Assembly: GCA_949126835.1 (NCBI GenBank)
Contig: OX421497.1
Span: 14,513,679-14,577,678 of the forward strand
Direction of reading: 5' to 3'
DNA length: 64,000 bases
Source: Anisus vortex
Taxonomy: Eukaryota; Mollusca; Gastropoda; Planorbidae
The translations under genes and the position numbers were made by a program. Below, one piece after another: positions 12,460 through 25,389 of the stretch. The first letter of the stretch is position 1; the number at the start of each line of letters is the position of its first letter. A model generated the notes under the pieces. It saw nothing but the letters and a program-made list of their open reading frames with translations. It was not told the DNA's origin and did no database searches.

Positions 12460-13070
12460 AAGCTAATGACAACATGGCCATTCAGTCTCATCAGAAATCC
12501 TAGTAAGGTAATACTAAATGTTTCCATCAACAGACTAAAACCTATGGCTGAAGAACTACTGGCAGAAGAACAGGCAGGTTTAAGACCAGGCAGAAGCACA
12601 ATTGAGCAGATTTTTAACTGTCGCTTGCTCATAGAAAACACATACGCACCAACGCGAAATCCATCATAACTTCATCGATTTTAAGAAAGCATTTGATCGT
12701 GTGTGGCATTATGGATTATGGCAAGTGATGATAAGCTACAACATTGAAGAAGAACTGATACAGACAATAGAATCAAGCTAGCAGTGCAGTTCAACTAAAT
12801 GGTTGTATGGGGGACTTCTTCAAGATGTTGATTGGAGTCCAAAAAGGCTGTATCCTATCGCCAGTTCTATTCAATATCTTCCTGGAAAAAAAGAAACACT
12901 CGATGATTACCATCCATCAATCTCCATTGGTGGAAGACCCCTATGCAATTTAAGATTTACTGATTATATCACCTGTTGGCCGGGAGCAACAACGAGCTAC
13001 AAGAGCTCACAGACAAGCTTGCAGACAGAGCAAAGGCATACGGAATGTGCAAACATCATATTAAACCAAC
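12460..13070 (+). mobile_element. Non-LTR retrotransposon reverse-transcriptase fragment
   Basis: Reading with frameshifts, the plus strand gives EEQAGLRPGRSTIEQIFNCR, FKKAFDRVWH and, further on, VQKGCILSP, SISIGGRPLCNLRF and a decayed LAGSNNELQELTDKLADRA. These are motifs 2a through C of an endonuclease/RT-type LINE common in invertebrates. The YADD box is damaged (FTDYI) and both ends are missing. It lies in the region upstream of copy A. Confidence 0.65.
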
Positions 13071-13246
13071 AACAACTGGAAGAAGTAAATAATATTGAAT
13101 TATATTTAATTAATTTGCACGCCTATTACAAAGACTTTATTAAGCTAACGTACCACAACGCCAAATATAACAATTGTAATCCAGCTGTTAGTGCCCATTT
13201 ATTTATTATTGTTGTAGCGTGTTATAGGATATGGGCATTGTTATAG

Positions 13247-13879
13247 TCTAAGGGGAATAACTCAGTTAATCAAAATGTAATATTAGTTAATCACAATTTA
13301 TTGCCGTTGAATGATGTTTGATTGTATGTCCTTCAACAATCATTGGAATGTTTAAGTCGTAGTTAGTTCTGCGATGTCATGTTTAAGTCTTGCAATTCAC
13401 GATGAAAATGAGCGGAAGTTTCGAGAGAGCATGTGATGAAAAAGATATAGAAGTTAGTCTCCTGTTAGCTCTGGTCGGAGAAAGAGATATGTGAAAGAAA
13501 GAAATATAAACTGGACTTAAGAGTTGTTAGAGTTGCTAGAACGTTTGAACGTTATGGTAAACCTGGAACTAATGTTTTATTCTATATACATGGATTTTAT
13601 AATGTGAATTCAAAGTAATTTGTGCTGCAATAACTGTGTCATTGAATATATATAAATTGAACTAAAAGTAAGTAGCTACAACACTTACACTGTGAAACGA
13701 AGAGACTGATGATAGACAATTTTATGTTGATTAATGGTTACAGGAAAAAAACCATTAACAGGCATCTTAACAGTTTTTATTTTAATTTTCGTTCAGAGCT
13801 AATCCAGCTACTTCCATTCACTTCATTCAGCTGATCTTACAAATCAGACTTGGAAATCATTAAGAAACAATATTGTTCT
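13247..13879. other. Gene-less stretch
   Basis: AT-rich sequence between two LINE-related regions. No exon, RNA gene or named element was recognised. Confidence 0.4.
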
Positions 13880-14560
13880 TACTTACTTCAAAACTTTATT
13901 TTGAAAATACAAACACATAGAAGAATAATGAATATTTGCACATGTACTTTGTATTCTTAGTTAATCTTTAAGGAATTCTTCATTAAATGTTTTAGAATGA
14001 TACAATACTCAATGTTCCAAATCAAAAGCCTTCTGCTTCCATTTTTACTGTAGAGAAGGTCTCATTACCTAACTTGCAGACTATATTCAAACAAAAACTT
14101 AATCTTTTTTATAAAATATTTCCTAAAATATATTGGGTGCACTGACCTATACAACTTCAATAAGGGATATTAAATAATTAGTGTAATAAAATGCAAATGT
14201 CTTAATATAATTGAAAGGGTCATTTCGACATCGCACCTAAGTCACATAAAAAAAAAAATGAGCTTGGGGCAGTTTCATTAAAATCTTAGGGAGACAATCA
14301 TGTTAAACCCAAGAGACACTGTGCTGGTGTGAGTTATTCCAATTTAAAAGTAAGTTTTTTTTAGTGCACTCCCGAACCTAAGTCCATTAAACACATATTT
14401 TAAGAAAAAAAACAGTTTTTGATGTTTTTCTCGAAATGTTTCAAATGTGACTTAGGTACGATGTTGAAATGACGCCTTCAATTATCAAACCAATTAAATG
14501 ATTAATTTAATAATTTTTTTGGGAAAGGCAATATCTACATTACCCTCCCTCTTGCAAAAA
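13880..14560 (+). repeat. Dispersed repeat, copy 1
   Basis: This block resembles 52105-52510 in the same orientation. Shared stretches include TTACTTACTTCAAAACTTTA-like sequence, GAATAATGAATATTTGCACA, AGGAATTCTTCATTAAATG, AGAATGATACAATACTCA and AAAGCCTTCTGCTTC, and both end near ATTAATTTAA and GGGAAA. The copy here is longer in the middle. It has no coding potential. The family is unknown to me. Confidence 0.7.
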
Positions 14561-14642
14561 TAAAATCTAGATATAGATTTTATGGAAAAATTTATGTACA
14601 AAAATGTCACATTTGTTTAAAGAAAAATAATAATACATATTT

Positions 14643-16225
14643 GATGATGACAGGAAAGAAAAACCAAGCTTAACCAAAAATATTGAAGGCCCACCAATAT
14701 TAAAAGACGAGGTTGAGAATGCTATCAAGAAAATGAAACATGGTAGGGCCCCAGGGCCAGACAACATTCCAGTGGAAATATATGTCGCATTGGGAGAAAT
14801 AGGCATAAATGAAATCACTCAACTTGTTAACAAAATATATGATACTGGTAAGATCCCCTCAAGCTTAAGCAGATCAATTTTCATCACAATACCCAAGAAA
14901 CCTGGAGCAACAGAGTGTGAATCACACAGAACAATTAGCTTAATGAATCATGTCACAAAAATACTCCTCAGAATAATCATGGAAAGAATAAGAAGTAAAA
15001 TCCGTCCGGAAATTTCAGAAACCCAGTTTGGATTCGTTGCAGATAAAAGCACAACAAATGCTATTTTCACCTTATCTATGTTAATTGAAAGATGCATCCA
15101 GATGCAAAAAGACCTGTATCTATGCTTTATAGATTATTCTAAGGCATTTGACAAAGTCAAACATCAAGATCTATTTAATATATTACAAGATCTGGACATA
15201 GATGGTAAAGACCTCAGAATAATAAGAAATCTATACTGGGAGCAAGAAGCTGCCATTAGATATGAAGGGGAGTTAAGTGCATTCAAACCAATAAAGAGAG
15301 GAGTAAGACAGGGATGTGTTTTATCACCAGACCTCTTCAACATCTACAGTGAAATAATACTCCGGAATATCGAACACCTAGATGGTATTAAAGTTGGAGG
15401 AAAGAATATAAATAATCTGAGATATGCAGATGACACAGTACTAATAGCAGAATCAGAAAGTGCCCTGCAAACTATTCTAAATAAGGTGGTAGAAGAGAGC
15501 CGACTTAAAGGATTAACACTCAATCTCAGTAAGACCGAAGTAATGGTAATCTCTAAGAAAAGACAACCTCCAAGATGCTCTTTATCCAGTGAAGGTGAAA
15601 ACATCAAGCAAATCAATTCTTTCCAGTATCTAGGCTATACAATAACACAGGAAGGCAAATGCAACAAAGAAATAAAGAGAAGAATCGCAATAGCTAAAAA
15701 CAGCTTCATGAGCTTAAGCAGTATCATGAAAAACAGGAATATCAGAATATGTACCAAAATGCACATACTGAAGGGGTATGTTTGGTCTGTTCTTCTATAT
15801 GGATGTGAATGTTGGACTATTGATAATGAAACAAGGAAAAGATTGGAGGCAGTAGAAATGTGGTTTCTAAGAAGGATGATGAGAATATCATGGACTGAAA
15901 AGAAATCTAATGCAGATGTGTTGAAAACAGCATGTACCTCAAGAGAACTCATTAACACCATTAGGAATAGACAGATGAAATTTCTAGGACACATCTATAG
16001 GAAAAATGGTATAGAAAGACTGGCTTTGTGTGGGAAAATATCTGGTAAGAGAGACAGAGGAAGACAAAGGCTAACATATGTAGAAAGCCTGAACGAATGG
16101 GCCACGAACAACAACATAAGTAATAATAACTTTCTGCAAAAAGCTAACAACAGGAAAGAATGGAGAGTCATGACCGCCGATGTCTGTTCCAGACCTGGCA
16201 CATAAAGAAGAAGAAGAAGAATAAT
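14643..16225 (+). mobile_element. RTE-like non-LTR retrotransposon, 5'-truncated, ORF open
   Basis: An open frame runs from about 14643 (ATG at 14733) to TAA at 16203-16205, about 520 residues. It starts inside ORF2 just before the RT domain (GRAPGPDNIPVEI), so the endonuclease part is missing. RT motifs follow in order: ITIPKKPG, QFGFVADKSTTNAIF, FIDYSKAFDKV, GVRQGCVLSP, LRYADDTVL (catalytic YADD intact), LNLSKTEVM and FQYLGYTIT. The C-terminal part has GCECWTID, FLRRMMRISWTEKKSN and KRDRGRQRL, as in RTE-type elements. The 3' end is a GAA-rich tail at about 16206-16221. It is a typical 5'-truncated insertion and must be young, since no frame lesion is visible. Confidence 0.85.
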
Positions 16226-17019
16226 ACATAATTAAAATGAAGTTAATATGACATTAACATGAGATTGATATTTTCAGTAACATTATTATAATGCATTATG
16301 ATTTATCTTCCAGCTTAGTTAAAATAAAAAATGTTACAACAACAAGCTTCTTCATCATGACTTATGTTCATGAATGATGTCAATAATATAAGCTTAATTA
16401 TTTTACACCTGCTCACACAGAGACTTATGGCTATTCTTCTTGAGTTATGTCTTTGTAGACAATGTCAAGGTATATATAATTCTTTATTCAATGCTACTTT
16501 TAAAGTCTTATATGAATACAATACAATATTTTCATCGAATGGTCTCCTCTGGAGTCTTATATAGGTAAATTCTTTATATATCATTTTTAAAACATATCAA
16601 TGCTCATTATCCTGAGTCTTACATGATCATAACATTGAGAAATAAAAAAATGTGCAATGCTCATATTTTGAGACTTACACGTAGACAATTCCTTTTTTAA
16701 AACATTGATATCATCATCATAATCAATCGTTTAACTTCCTGTGTTTGCTTTTACCAATTAATAATGATATGTACTGAAAATATAATTTATTATTTACAAT
16801 TTTTATTTACTAATTATTGTAGTTTGTTTATATTGACTTTCTCAATAACAAATGTGTACTCCAAGTATCATTATTCTGGTAACTGTTTGTCCTCTTGGCA
16901 TTCTTGCCAAATGACTTTTCAAGGGGTATACCCAGTTGATTTCTGATATTGCTATTATAAGCAGATAACATCATTGATAAATACAAAACCCATTCATAAA
17001 GTTTGTCTACAGTGACCTT
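16226..17019. other. Gene-less stretch
   Basis: AT-rich DNA between an RTE-like insertion and a gypsy-like fragment. No coding or structural feature could be supported. Confidence 0.4.
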
Positions 17020-18140
17020 TTATAACATAAGTTTTATTGTTTGATTCAAGCTTTCCATACAGTCATTGGACTGTGGATAATATAATATGGTATTGAAGAT
17101 CTGGGTTTTGTCCAGTATCTTTGTAAATGCTTGTGTCAATTGTGACACGAATTGAGTATTATTATCTGACAATACTACAGTTGGGAAACCATAATAATAA
17201 TTAGTAAATGTCGACAGTAATGCAGTACATATCTTCTCAGCAGTTATTTCTTTAAGTGGAACTGCTTCAACCCACAGGGTTGCTAAATCTACAATCATAA
17301 GAACAAATCTGTTCTTGGAATATTTAGTTGGTGTCATTGGACCTATTATGTGCACTGCTATTTTATAGAAGGGGGATACAATGGCATCAACTTTCTGAAT
17401 AGGTGCATTATGTTTTGAACTTATTATATTTTTTCTTAAGCATGTGTCACATGATTGTATATGATTTTTTATATCTGATTTCATGCCCCTCCACCAAAAA
17501 TTTAATTTGATAGACTGATAAATTTTATTAGCACCTAAATGACCAGCCATGGGGCTGTCATGACCCGCTTTCATTATCTTATTTACAAGAGAATCTGGTA
17601 TGACAATTTGTTTATTTTCATTATTTTTAGACTTTGTTATTTTTACCATAATGGCATTGACAATTTTATAGTTTGTACTAAAGTCATCTTTTTTTTGTCT
17701 TTTTTTTTCATTATACTTTCAATTATCTGTAATACCTTGGTAGCATTTCTTCATTCTCTTTTTATTATTTGATAGTTAAGTTTAACAAATGAATGTGGAA
17801 TTTTTTTCATTTTCATTGAGAATTTGACACAAAGTATTTTTTTGTCTAGATTTATGTTTTTTTTCAATCACTCTAGGTGATGATTGTTTTTGTACTTGTG
17901 ACTTGAGCCACTAAGTGTTGTGCTAAAACAATTGGTCTAATTTCTTCAGGTAATTCTTTAGAATTACATTGATGATCAAATGTACTAATGTAATTATATA
18001 AAGATTGGCTTCCATTCCATTTTGGGAATTTTTGTTCTTTAGTTTGTGTATTTTCTTTTATATTATCAATCTTTAAGTTAATTTCTGGATAATTTTGTAT
18101 CCATTTGCTTTCATCAACATTATTTGTAATAAGCAAATTG
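17020..18140 (-). mobile_element. Ty3/gypsy-like retrotransposon remnant (gag-like piece and integrase)
   Basis: On the minus strand, 17020-17649 encodes an integrase fragment. It has the HHCC zinc-binding region (HDSPMAGHLG to CDTC), then the core with SDNNTQFVS and an E in MESLNQT. The first catalytic aspartate position reads H (VHIIGPM), so it would be inactive. The C-terminal integrase part is missing. Upstream, 17873-18136 contains KFPKWNGSQSLYNYISTFD and EIRPIVLAQHL, which resembles a Gag core. Protease, RT and RNase H between them are absent, so this is a deletion derivative. No LTRs were identified. Confidence 0.65.
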
Positions 18141-18537
18141 AAAATTTGTTTCTCCTGAAAGAATGGTGTATTTGAAATTTGATTCTGACTATTTATTGTT
18201 TCTAAAGATTTAGTTTTCCTGATTCAGTAACAATAATTTTGAATTAATTTTTTGTATTAATCTTAAATTTAAGAATTCCTTTCTAGATACCAAATTTATT
18301 ATTTTATAGAAAACGTACCAAATTTTGAATATATTTTAAACATAGCAGGCCGAATGCATTAAAAGCTTTAAAATTGATTTTGTTAAAACTATAGTTATAT
18401 TATTAAATGTATTTTAAATTTAGAATTGTTTTAGTTTGTATTTGGAATCGCATCGCTTGTTCATGTAGAGTTTTTTTTTTAATTTATATTTAATTTTGAA
18501 GTAAAGATTTTTTGCGAATACAGTTATTTGTTAAGTA

Positions 18538-18815
18538 CCAGGTGACCGATCATTCGATCGGTAATAAAGAGCAGGCGCTTATACCTTAACATCATGTGTA
18601 TGTTAAACAACAGTGCATACATTTTAAAAATACTTCTTTACCAGACCAAAAAATTGTATTTGTCTTTTTCTTTTCTCTGCTATGAATAACATAGGCTTTA
18701 AATTATAACAGTCGAAGCAGATTTTTATTTTTGCAGTCTAATATCTAGATTTTGCCTAATAACTCCCCCCCCCCCCAAAAGAAAAAAGATAATAAAACAG
18801 CTTAATCTTATTTCA

Positions 18816-18846
<31 letters not shown>

Positions 18847-20799
18847 CATGTCGGCTAGAGTTGTCTGTTTTAAATCCAACATAAATATATGTCATTTATG
18901 TCATTTATGTCATTTATGTCATTATGTTATGTGTTTAAAAGACTGAAAATGTAGTTTAAATTTAAAATATCGTGAATTACGTTAGAATTGTTCGTTCTTC
19001 TACCCCTTCCCCTACTTTAACAACTGTCAAATTTTCTAGTGAGCCCTCTTATAAAATTAGGTCAATTTTTGTAACTCCCTCCCTCACCCCATTCAAGCTA
19101 ACAATGAGTTACGGCCGTCAAGTATGTTTGATATAAATTAAAAAAGGTCTACGAATAAATGTAATACATTTTTACTAATTTACCAGATTTCATATTGACT
19201 TCTTAACCTAGTCTAATATTTCTTACTTGGGCACATATATAAAACATAAGTATAAGCTTAGTTTGTAAATCACTTTAAAAAAATATCTTATACAAAAAAT
19301 AATTTATTTATTATGTTTAATGTTTTCAATGTATTATTCCAAACATTGTTTGACTAAAAAGTATTTAAAAAAATATAGTTTGTTTTAAACCTTATCTAAT
19401 ATCCTCTATTGTGTGTTACTATTTAAAATAAACTATCTTGGCATAATATAATATCGATTAATTAAAACAATGGTATGATAAACATTTAAAAAAATGGTTT
19501 AAAATGTGAGCATTACACTAGTTAAATACTAAATATGTAAAGGTGAAATTATGTTATTCATTGAAAAGACTGCAAATGAAAAGATTATAATATAGGCTAC
19601 GTTAGATTATTTGTTTAATTCCTTCCCCCCCCCCCCCTCAATAAAACTAACAGTAAATTACACTTCTGACTATTGTTATAAGGAAATTACTAATAAATTG
19701 AATACATCTTTTCTAGTTTACCAGATTTCGAATTGACAATGTTAACATATTCTAATATATCTTACTTTGTTTGGCCTATATAAGCAAATCATACATATTT
19801 TAATGAAACATTCGTAAACATTTGTATTGAATAAAAAAAAGTAAATACTAATATAGTGTATACTATTTACAGTGTAGAGTATACTGCTACATTGTATACT
19901 ATTTACGGTGTACTGTTTACTGCTAGAGTGTTAACTATATACGGTGTAGTGTATACTGCTTCAGTGTACACTATATACGGTGAAGTGTATACTGCTTCAG
20001 TGTACACTATATACGATGTAGAGTATACTGCTTCAGTGTACAGTATATACAGTGTAGTGTATACTTTTACAGTGTATACTTTTTACGGTTTAGTGTATAC
20101 TGCTACAGTTTATACTAGACTATATACAGTTATACAGTTTTTGTACCAAAAAAAAAGATTTCGACGTGTTTTTTTCCAAACAATGTTAGATGAAAGAAAG
20201 TTAAAAATAGACCTTTAGTTTTGTGAAACTTTATCTAATCCTGTTATTATTGAAACGACAAACTATTATCTCACTATTAATTAAACGTAAATATTTTATT
20301 TGTTTTAATCTAAAATATATTGAAGTTTAATTTAAAATATATTGAAAACGTTATAATCTAAATAAGCCTTGTGGGCCGCATACTATTATTTGTTAGCCCG
20401 CGCGTCACCCACTGGCTGTAGTTCGCACACCCATGTATTACATAAATTACACTTGGTCTTGCTTTGAACATTAAATTATATCTCTCATCGGTGCGAGACA
20501 GTAGTCTAAACAAGAAGTTAAACTTCTTTCTGTTGCTGTTCGGGTATTTCCGAAACGTCATAACTGCGACGCAACAAAACACCGCTCTTGAAAGCCGCGC
20601 TACACGTAAGTCGAGCAATGGCATGTTTTCACGGCCAAAATCAATTATCTACGATAAATCTAAAGCGTATTTTTGTCTAACGTTCATTTCCGATTTTTAT
20701 TTGTGGGGCGAAATGCTCTAGATTTTTTTTTAGGTAAAACAAGTCGTGCATCAAACATGAAGAAAATCGTTAGAGCGCTTTTGAAGAAAATTTCCAGAC
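18538..20799 (-). mobile_element. Helitron/Helentron-like non-autonomous element, copy 3 (inverted)
   Basis: This is the reverse complement of copies 1 and 2. The hairpin end is at 18538-18562 and the GTCTGGAAATTTTC end at about 20786-20799. It holds seven or so units of the 36-bp minisatellite (19854-20131) and long C-runs (18768-18832) where copy 1 has G-runs. The left end abuts a CA/TATG microsatellite, as copy 2 does. The open frames inside are non-coding shadows. Confidence 0.6.
19854..20131 (-). repeat. 36-bp minisatellite, short array in copy 3
   Basis: About seven diverged units of the same repeat as at 6541-7412 (GTGTACACTATATACGG, then TGTAGTGTATACTGCTTCA) lie at the equivalent place in the inverted element. 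The difference in copy number between copies 1 and 3, and the absence in copy 2, show that the array expands and contracts. Confidence 0.85.
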
Positions 20800-21271
20800 A
20801 CACACATATACACATGTATACATACATACATACATATATACAATTTTTGCTCGTATAAAGGATAAAACCAACATTAATAAGTTTTGTTAAAGTCTCTAAA
20901 AATTTTTAGTAAGCTTTTTTTGCGTACAAAATATTTCATGGAAAATCCATTCTAGCACTTTCTGCACCAAAAATCTATATAAAGCACGCGGAGGTTTTGT
21001 TAGGTTTTTGTAGTTTTTGCTAAGTGACAAAGAAACTACTTATTACTGACTAGAGAAATTGTATGTTATTATTGTTCAAGCATTACATACTATTTTAAAC
21101 ATTCATTGAGTGGTTTGGGTGTATTATTTAATATTTAAATAGTTCCTAGACAGATAACCGTCGACCCGGATTTCTAAAAATATGTTTGAAGAAATGTTTG
21201 TTACAATAACTAACAACCTGTCGTTGTAATAACTAGGCCTAACAATAGTCACATGTGTTACAGGTTATTAC
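20800..21271. other. Gene-less stretch downstream of copy B
   Basis: It begins in a CA/TATG microsatellite next to the Helitron-like element. This is where linker and transmembrane exons of copy B would be expected; none were seen. Confidence 0.45.
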
Positions 21272-23344
21272 CTTCTATTTCCACCAATAAGAAGCCACCG
21301 TTCATGATAATTTCAATTTCTGCTTCCGTCACTATTACATTAGTTTCATCAAACTTTGGAAGGCTAAAGTAATTTAATATTAATTTAATATAAATATATT
21401 AAACAATTTAAACAGGTGTTAAAAGATACGTGAATATTTTGCACAATTCATTACAGAAATAATATAAACGAGCTGTAATTTAAATATATTATCTGAATTA
21501 TATAAGACATGCTGATCATAACTGGTTACTATTTTTACACCTATTAATTGGAAATAAACTTACGGACAATTCCTTTTCAGTAACAATATATTTTCGTGTT
21601 TGTCTTTTATTGAAAATATTTCATTATCTTTGTGTGTTTTTTTTCTCTATTTTGAGTATCCCTCCGGTCCTTATTGTAAAATTCAAGATGAAGTAGTTGT
21701 ACATTTATTCTATTACCATTTCCTGACAGTTGACATATTTGGTAGACATGTTGGTATCGAGAAATAAGATAAAACTTTCCTTTAATTGATGAATCAGTTA
21801 GAGATTTAATATCAAACACTCAAGTATTGTCAACAGCTGAAATGGAAATAAGTTATTTGCAACGGGGATAAATGAAATATTAACTTAGAAGTAAAATATT
21901 TGATATTTTTATCATATATTTGGATAGCTAAATGTTTAAAAGTAAATCGATTTTTAGAAGTTACACGGAGAATATAATCGAATTTGTAAGCTTCGAGAAA
22001 ATAACAACGTTAATGTATTTTTAAGATTATCTAAATTTCCTACTATCTTAAGCTTTTAAAGGTTTTAGTATGTTGAATAAGGTCATGCTAAAAACATTTT
22101 CTGTGGTTTATTAAAATGTGTTTTTTTTTTTTAAATTAAAAAAGGCCTACATAAAACAAAAGCTGTTAATTAACTATAACATTATTTTATACTTTTCAAG
22201 TTGACTAATCAAGTTTTGGAAAAAATCTGTAACATTTCAACAAATGAATTATTTATTACAAAATACATTTTGTGGACACATTTAATTTATAATATGTTTA
22301 TAATTATTAGATCATTAAAAAATGAGGTAGGCTAACAATACATATTATCTACATTTTTTGTAATATAGTATAAGATAAAATGTTTAATCCCTTTTTTTAA
22401 AATATAGCTTTGTTATTTTAAAAGATTAAAAGCATAGACTCGCTCATTTAAATACACTCATTGATATATTCATAAATCAATTAATTATCAATACATTATT
22501 TTTTGTACACATTTTCTAAATATCGTGTAACTCACTGATTGGTAAACATTTCACAAATATTTTCCATGTATGTGTTGGAATCATTGAATCATTACATTTT
22601 AAAACAGGTTGAACATTCCAAGTGTGTTGAAGTTCACATTGAGTTTTTCCATTACATTCACTTTTAATAGAATTGGCTAAATTTGTTTCATTCAAGTTGA
22701 GCGTACGATTTTTTAAATATTTGTAGTATTCTTGTGGACACATTCGACTATACTGAAAGTATGTTTTTATTATGATTACAATCAGATGAAGGCTCATTTC
22801 TTTAGCATAATACATTAAACAATTTGTATTTAACGTATTGGTCATAGTTTAGGATGTTTGCTTTAACGTATACTGATTTTATTTTTCCTAAAAAAAACTA
22901 ATCAAAGTTAATACTTTTTTATACAAGAGAAGATAACTCTACTTCTAAACAACCAATGATAAAAAACACAGTTAACGATAAGAAATATTTAATTTAGTAG
23001 AATTCATTAAAATATATAATACTACATCTGTATAAAAACAGACACATTTTTAAAAATAGCAATTCTCTTTCTACAAATAATAGGAAAGTTTTCTTGTCGC
23101 TAGTTTTAACACAATACTATAGGTAATAACCATAATATATAATAAAGAAATAAAATGTTGAAATGGGAACTGAAAATGAATTTAAAACACACAACAATAT
23201 GTACTTCTCTCTGTAGTTGAATGCGAACACGTTCAATAAGAATTCCGTGTTTTGGACATGGATCTCTAGTTGAATTTCCTTCATCTTCTACTACTATCAC
23301 TTTTTTTTCAACACAAGCTGTTATTTCTATTAGCTGAGCGATTC
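21272..23344 (-). pseudogene. Receptor-family copy B, pseudogene (stop plus frameshift)
   Basis: Exons homologous to copies A and C lie at 23205-23344, 22536-22752, 21564-21836 and 21272-21363. The first two, the SUEL-like module, are open and keep all six cysteines (RDPCP, RMCPQEY, SECNGKTQC, VLKC, VKCL). The third exon is broken twice. A TCA serine codon present in copies A and C (their NTSVFD segment) is TGA here, at 21820-21822. Further on, an A-rich tract near 21640 shifts the frame, so the conserved NEIFSIKDKH segment is lost and translation ends at 21607. Exon 3 is 273 bp against 271 in copy C. No transmembrane exon was found downstream; a Helitron-like element begins 470 bp further on. 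Splice signals are still intact, so a truncated soluble lectin module could in principle be expressed. I call it a pseudogene unless the two lesions are assembly errors. Confidence 0.7.
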
Positions 23345-23534
23345 CTGAAACATAAGCTTCTGCATTGCATAATATTTATAATATTAATAAGGGACAACAT
23401 TTCTTCAACGTGTAAACCGTTATAGCGTAGTCCACTGTGGGCAGGAATAGTATTTCGTGTTAATAGACAGATATTGTACAATTTTTAATATATACATACA
23501 ATTTTATTCCATCTTATTTTATAAAATTGGGGGC

Positions 23535-25158
23535 TGTCACGATTTTGGACTTAAATCGTAACTCTTAGCACTCATAGATAGATTATAGCGTAGATAGTAG
23601 TATAGAACCATAGGTTAGCGTAGAGTTTAGATTAGATCGGATGAGAGTAGCCTGAAGCTATTACCCTCTCCCTCTCTCACGCAATAGGAACACCCCAACC
23701 ACCCCCTTCTTCACCTGTTCCTTAACCTTTCACTACACCACTCTTTTAGTCCCAATTCAGAGTTTGTTAATCAATACGCCCAAACTGGTACTAAAACCGT
23801 GAATGAATGAAGTGTATACGTGTGTGAATCTTAATGTATATATTTCTATTACATTTCCAACTATTTATTCATGCTGTCTGTATTAACGTGCTTGTATAAT
23901 AATTATTCATTCATATTGTCATTTCAACGTTGTGTGTAGCCATTACGCTATAAAACTCCCTTGTACACACACCCCACCCACCCCCGCTGAAACCCCCCTC
24001 CTGACCCCCTTCTCCTATCACCCAAGGGCGGCGACTCGTTAGCTAACCTTTGAGACGGTCAATGTTTTTACATCTACTTAATATCCCTCGGCCGAAACCC
24101 CACGCCAGCCACTCGAGATGACCACGTAAAATTATATCAAAGGGAGATAATTCCCCCACCCAGCATGACGTATGTATCAATCGTCTTTTATCTAGACTAC
24201 CCCCACCCACTTCAACCTCCCCCGTCTCCCTTGTTCACCCGGCTAAGTGCGGGTGGCAATAATTATTTCATCTACCCCCTACCCGCAGTTTGGCGGTATA
24301 AATGTTCACCCACCCCCAACTCCATTTTTGGCTCCAATAAGCCTTTTTCCTTTATGTAAATATATGTTCGAAAGGACCAATGGGAATTATCTGTAATTCT
24401 AAGTTAATGTAATTACCCAACCAAATTGAGGAGCGGTCACGTGACTGGTCTCACGAGACGCCCGCTCAACTCTTGTAGAGGCAGTCTGAGATTGGCGCTT
24501 GACCGATACACTGTTCATTTAATCTGTTCTGGCTCAGGCCTCGAGGAAAACGCATCGTCTTAGCTTATCTCCCGAATTGCATTTTGGACTTGCAGATATT
24601 TAGTCAGTAAACGTAATTCCTCAGTATAGTTGTGTAGCCTAACGTTGGATTACATAAACAATACCATATATAATACTAAGTGTTGACTTTCCTGTGCATA
24701 TATCTCAAGTACTATATCGCTTCCCGCATGTTAGATATATATATATATAGCTGTTTAGCCAGTAATCATATGTCAGTAGTATAGTTGTGTAGCCTAACTT
24801 TGGATTCCATAACACTCGCATATACTAGTGTCAGCATTACTGTATAACTTCACATGTATATCTCATCATTGGATATTCTAACCGTAATAAACACCTGAAC
24901 AGTAACCAGTGATTTGCTTGATTATCTTAGAACTGTTTGTTTGTATACTCTGTAACATCTTAACGAGCCAAGGAGAGAGATAATCATTGTTCCAGGACGA
25001 TTTCAGCATCGGCCCCTCATACCCCCACGACAACCAGCCACCATTAACCATTAACCCCACGACAACCAGCCACCATTAACCCCACTCAACCACAACCCCG
25101 TACCCCTCTCAGTGTCAACATTGTGACGAATTGCTCCCCCCTAAGGAACATCGTGACA
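23535..25158 (+). mobile_element. Solo LTR, 1624 bp, with 5-bp target duplication
   Basis: The ends are TGTCACGA and TCGTGACA, a perfect 8-bp inverted repeat with TG..CA termini. They are flanked on both sides by GGGGC (23530-23534 and 25159-25163), a 5-bp target-site duplication. Inside are a TATA-like GGTATAAATG near 24294, AATAAA at about 24884, C-rich tracts and short internal duplications (24618-24648 with 24774-24806; CCACGACAACCAGCCACCAT twice near 25030-25075). No internal retroviral-type genes are present, so it is a solo LTR left by LTR-LTR recombination. It lies upstream of copy B's first visible exon. Strand is inferred from the TATA and polyadenylation order. Confidence 0.8.
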
Positions 25159-25389
25159 GGGGCCATATGTACCTTCCCCTTCTAAAATCGTAAAGACCCC
25201 ACCCTTTTTTCTTCCAAAACCGAGTTTTCAAAAAAAGATATTTTTCTGTATTTTCTTAAAAATTTAAATTTAAGTATTATCTATAGTTGTTTACGTTCTG
25301 CATTTAATGCATTGATTAGGGCTGACAATCTAGTTAACTATAATTAACATGAAAATATAAATTAAAATATATGTATTATGTTTGATCAT

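Noticed and set aside
20358..20858. ORFs on both strands inside Helitron-like copy 3
   Set aside because: Related frames in copies 1 and 2 are shorter or interrupted, so no conserved protein is indicated.
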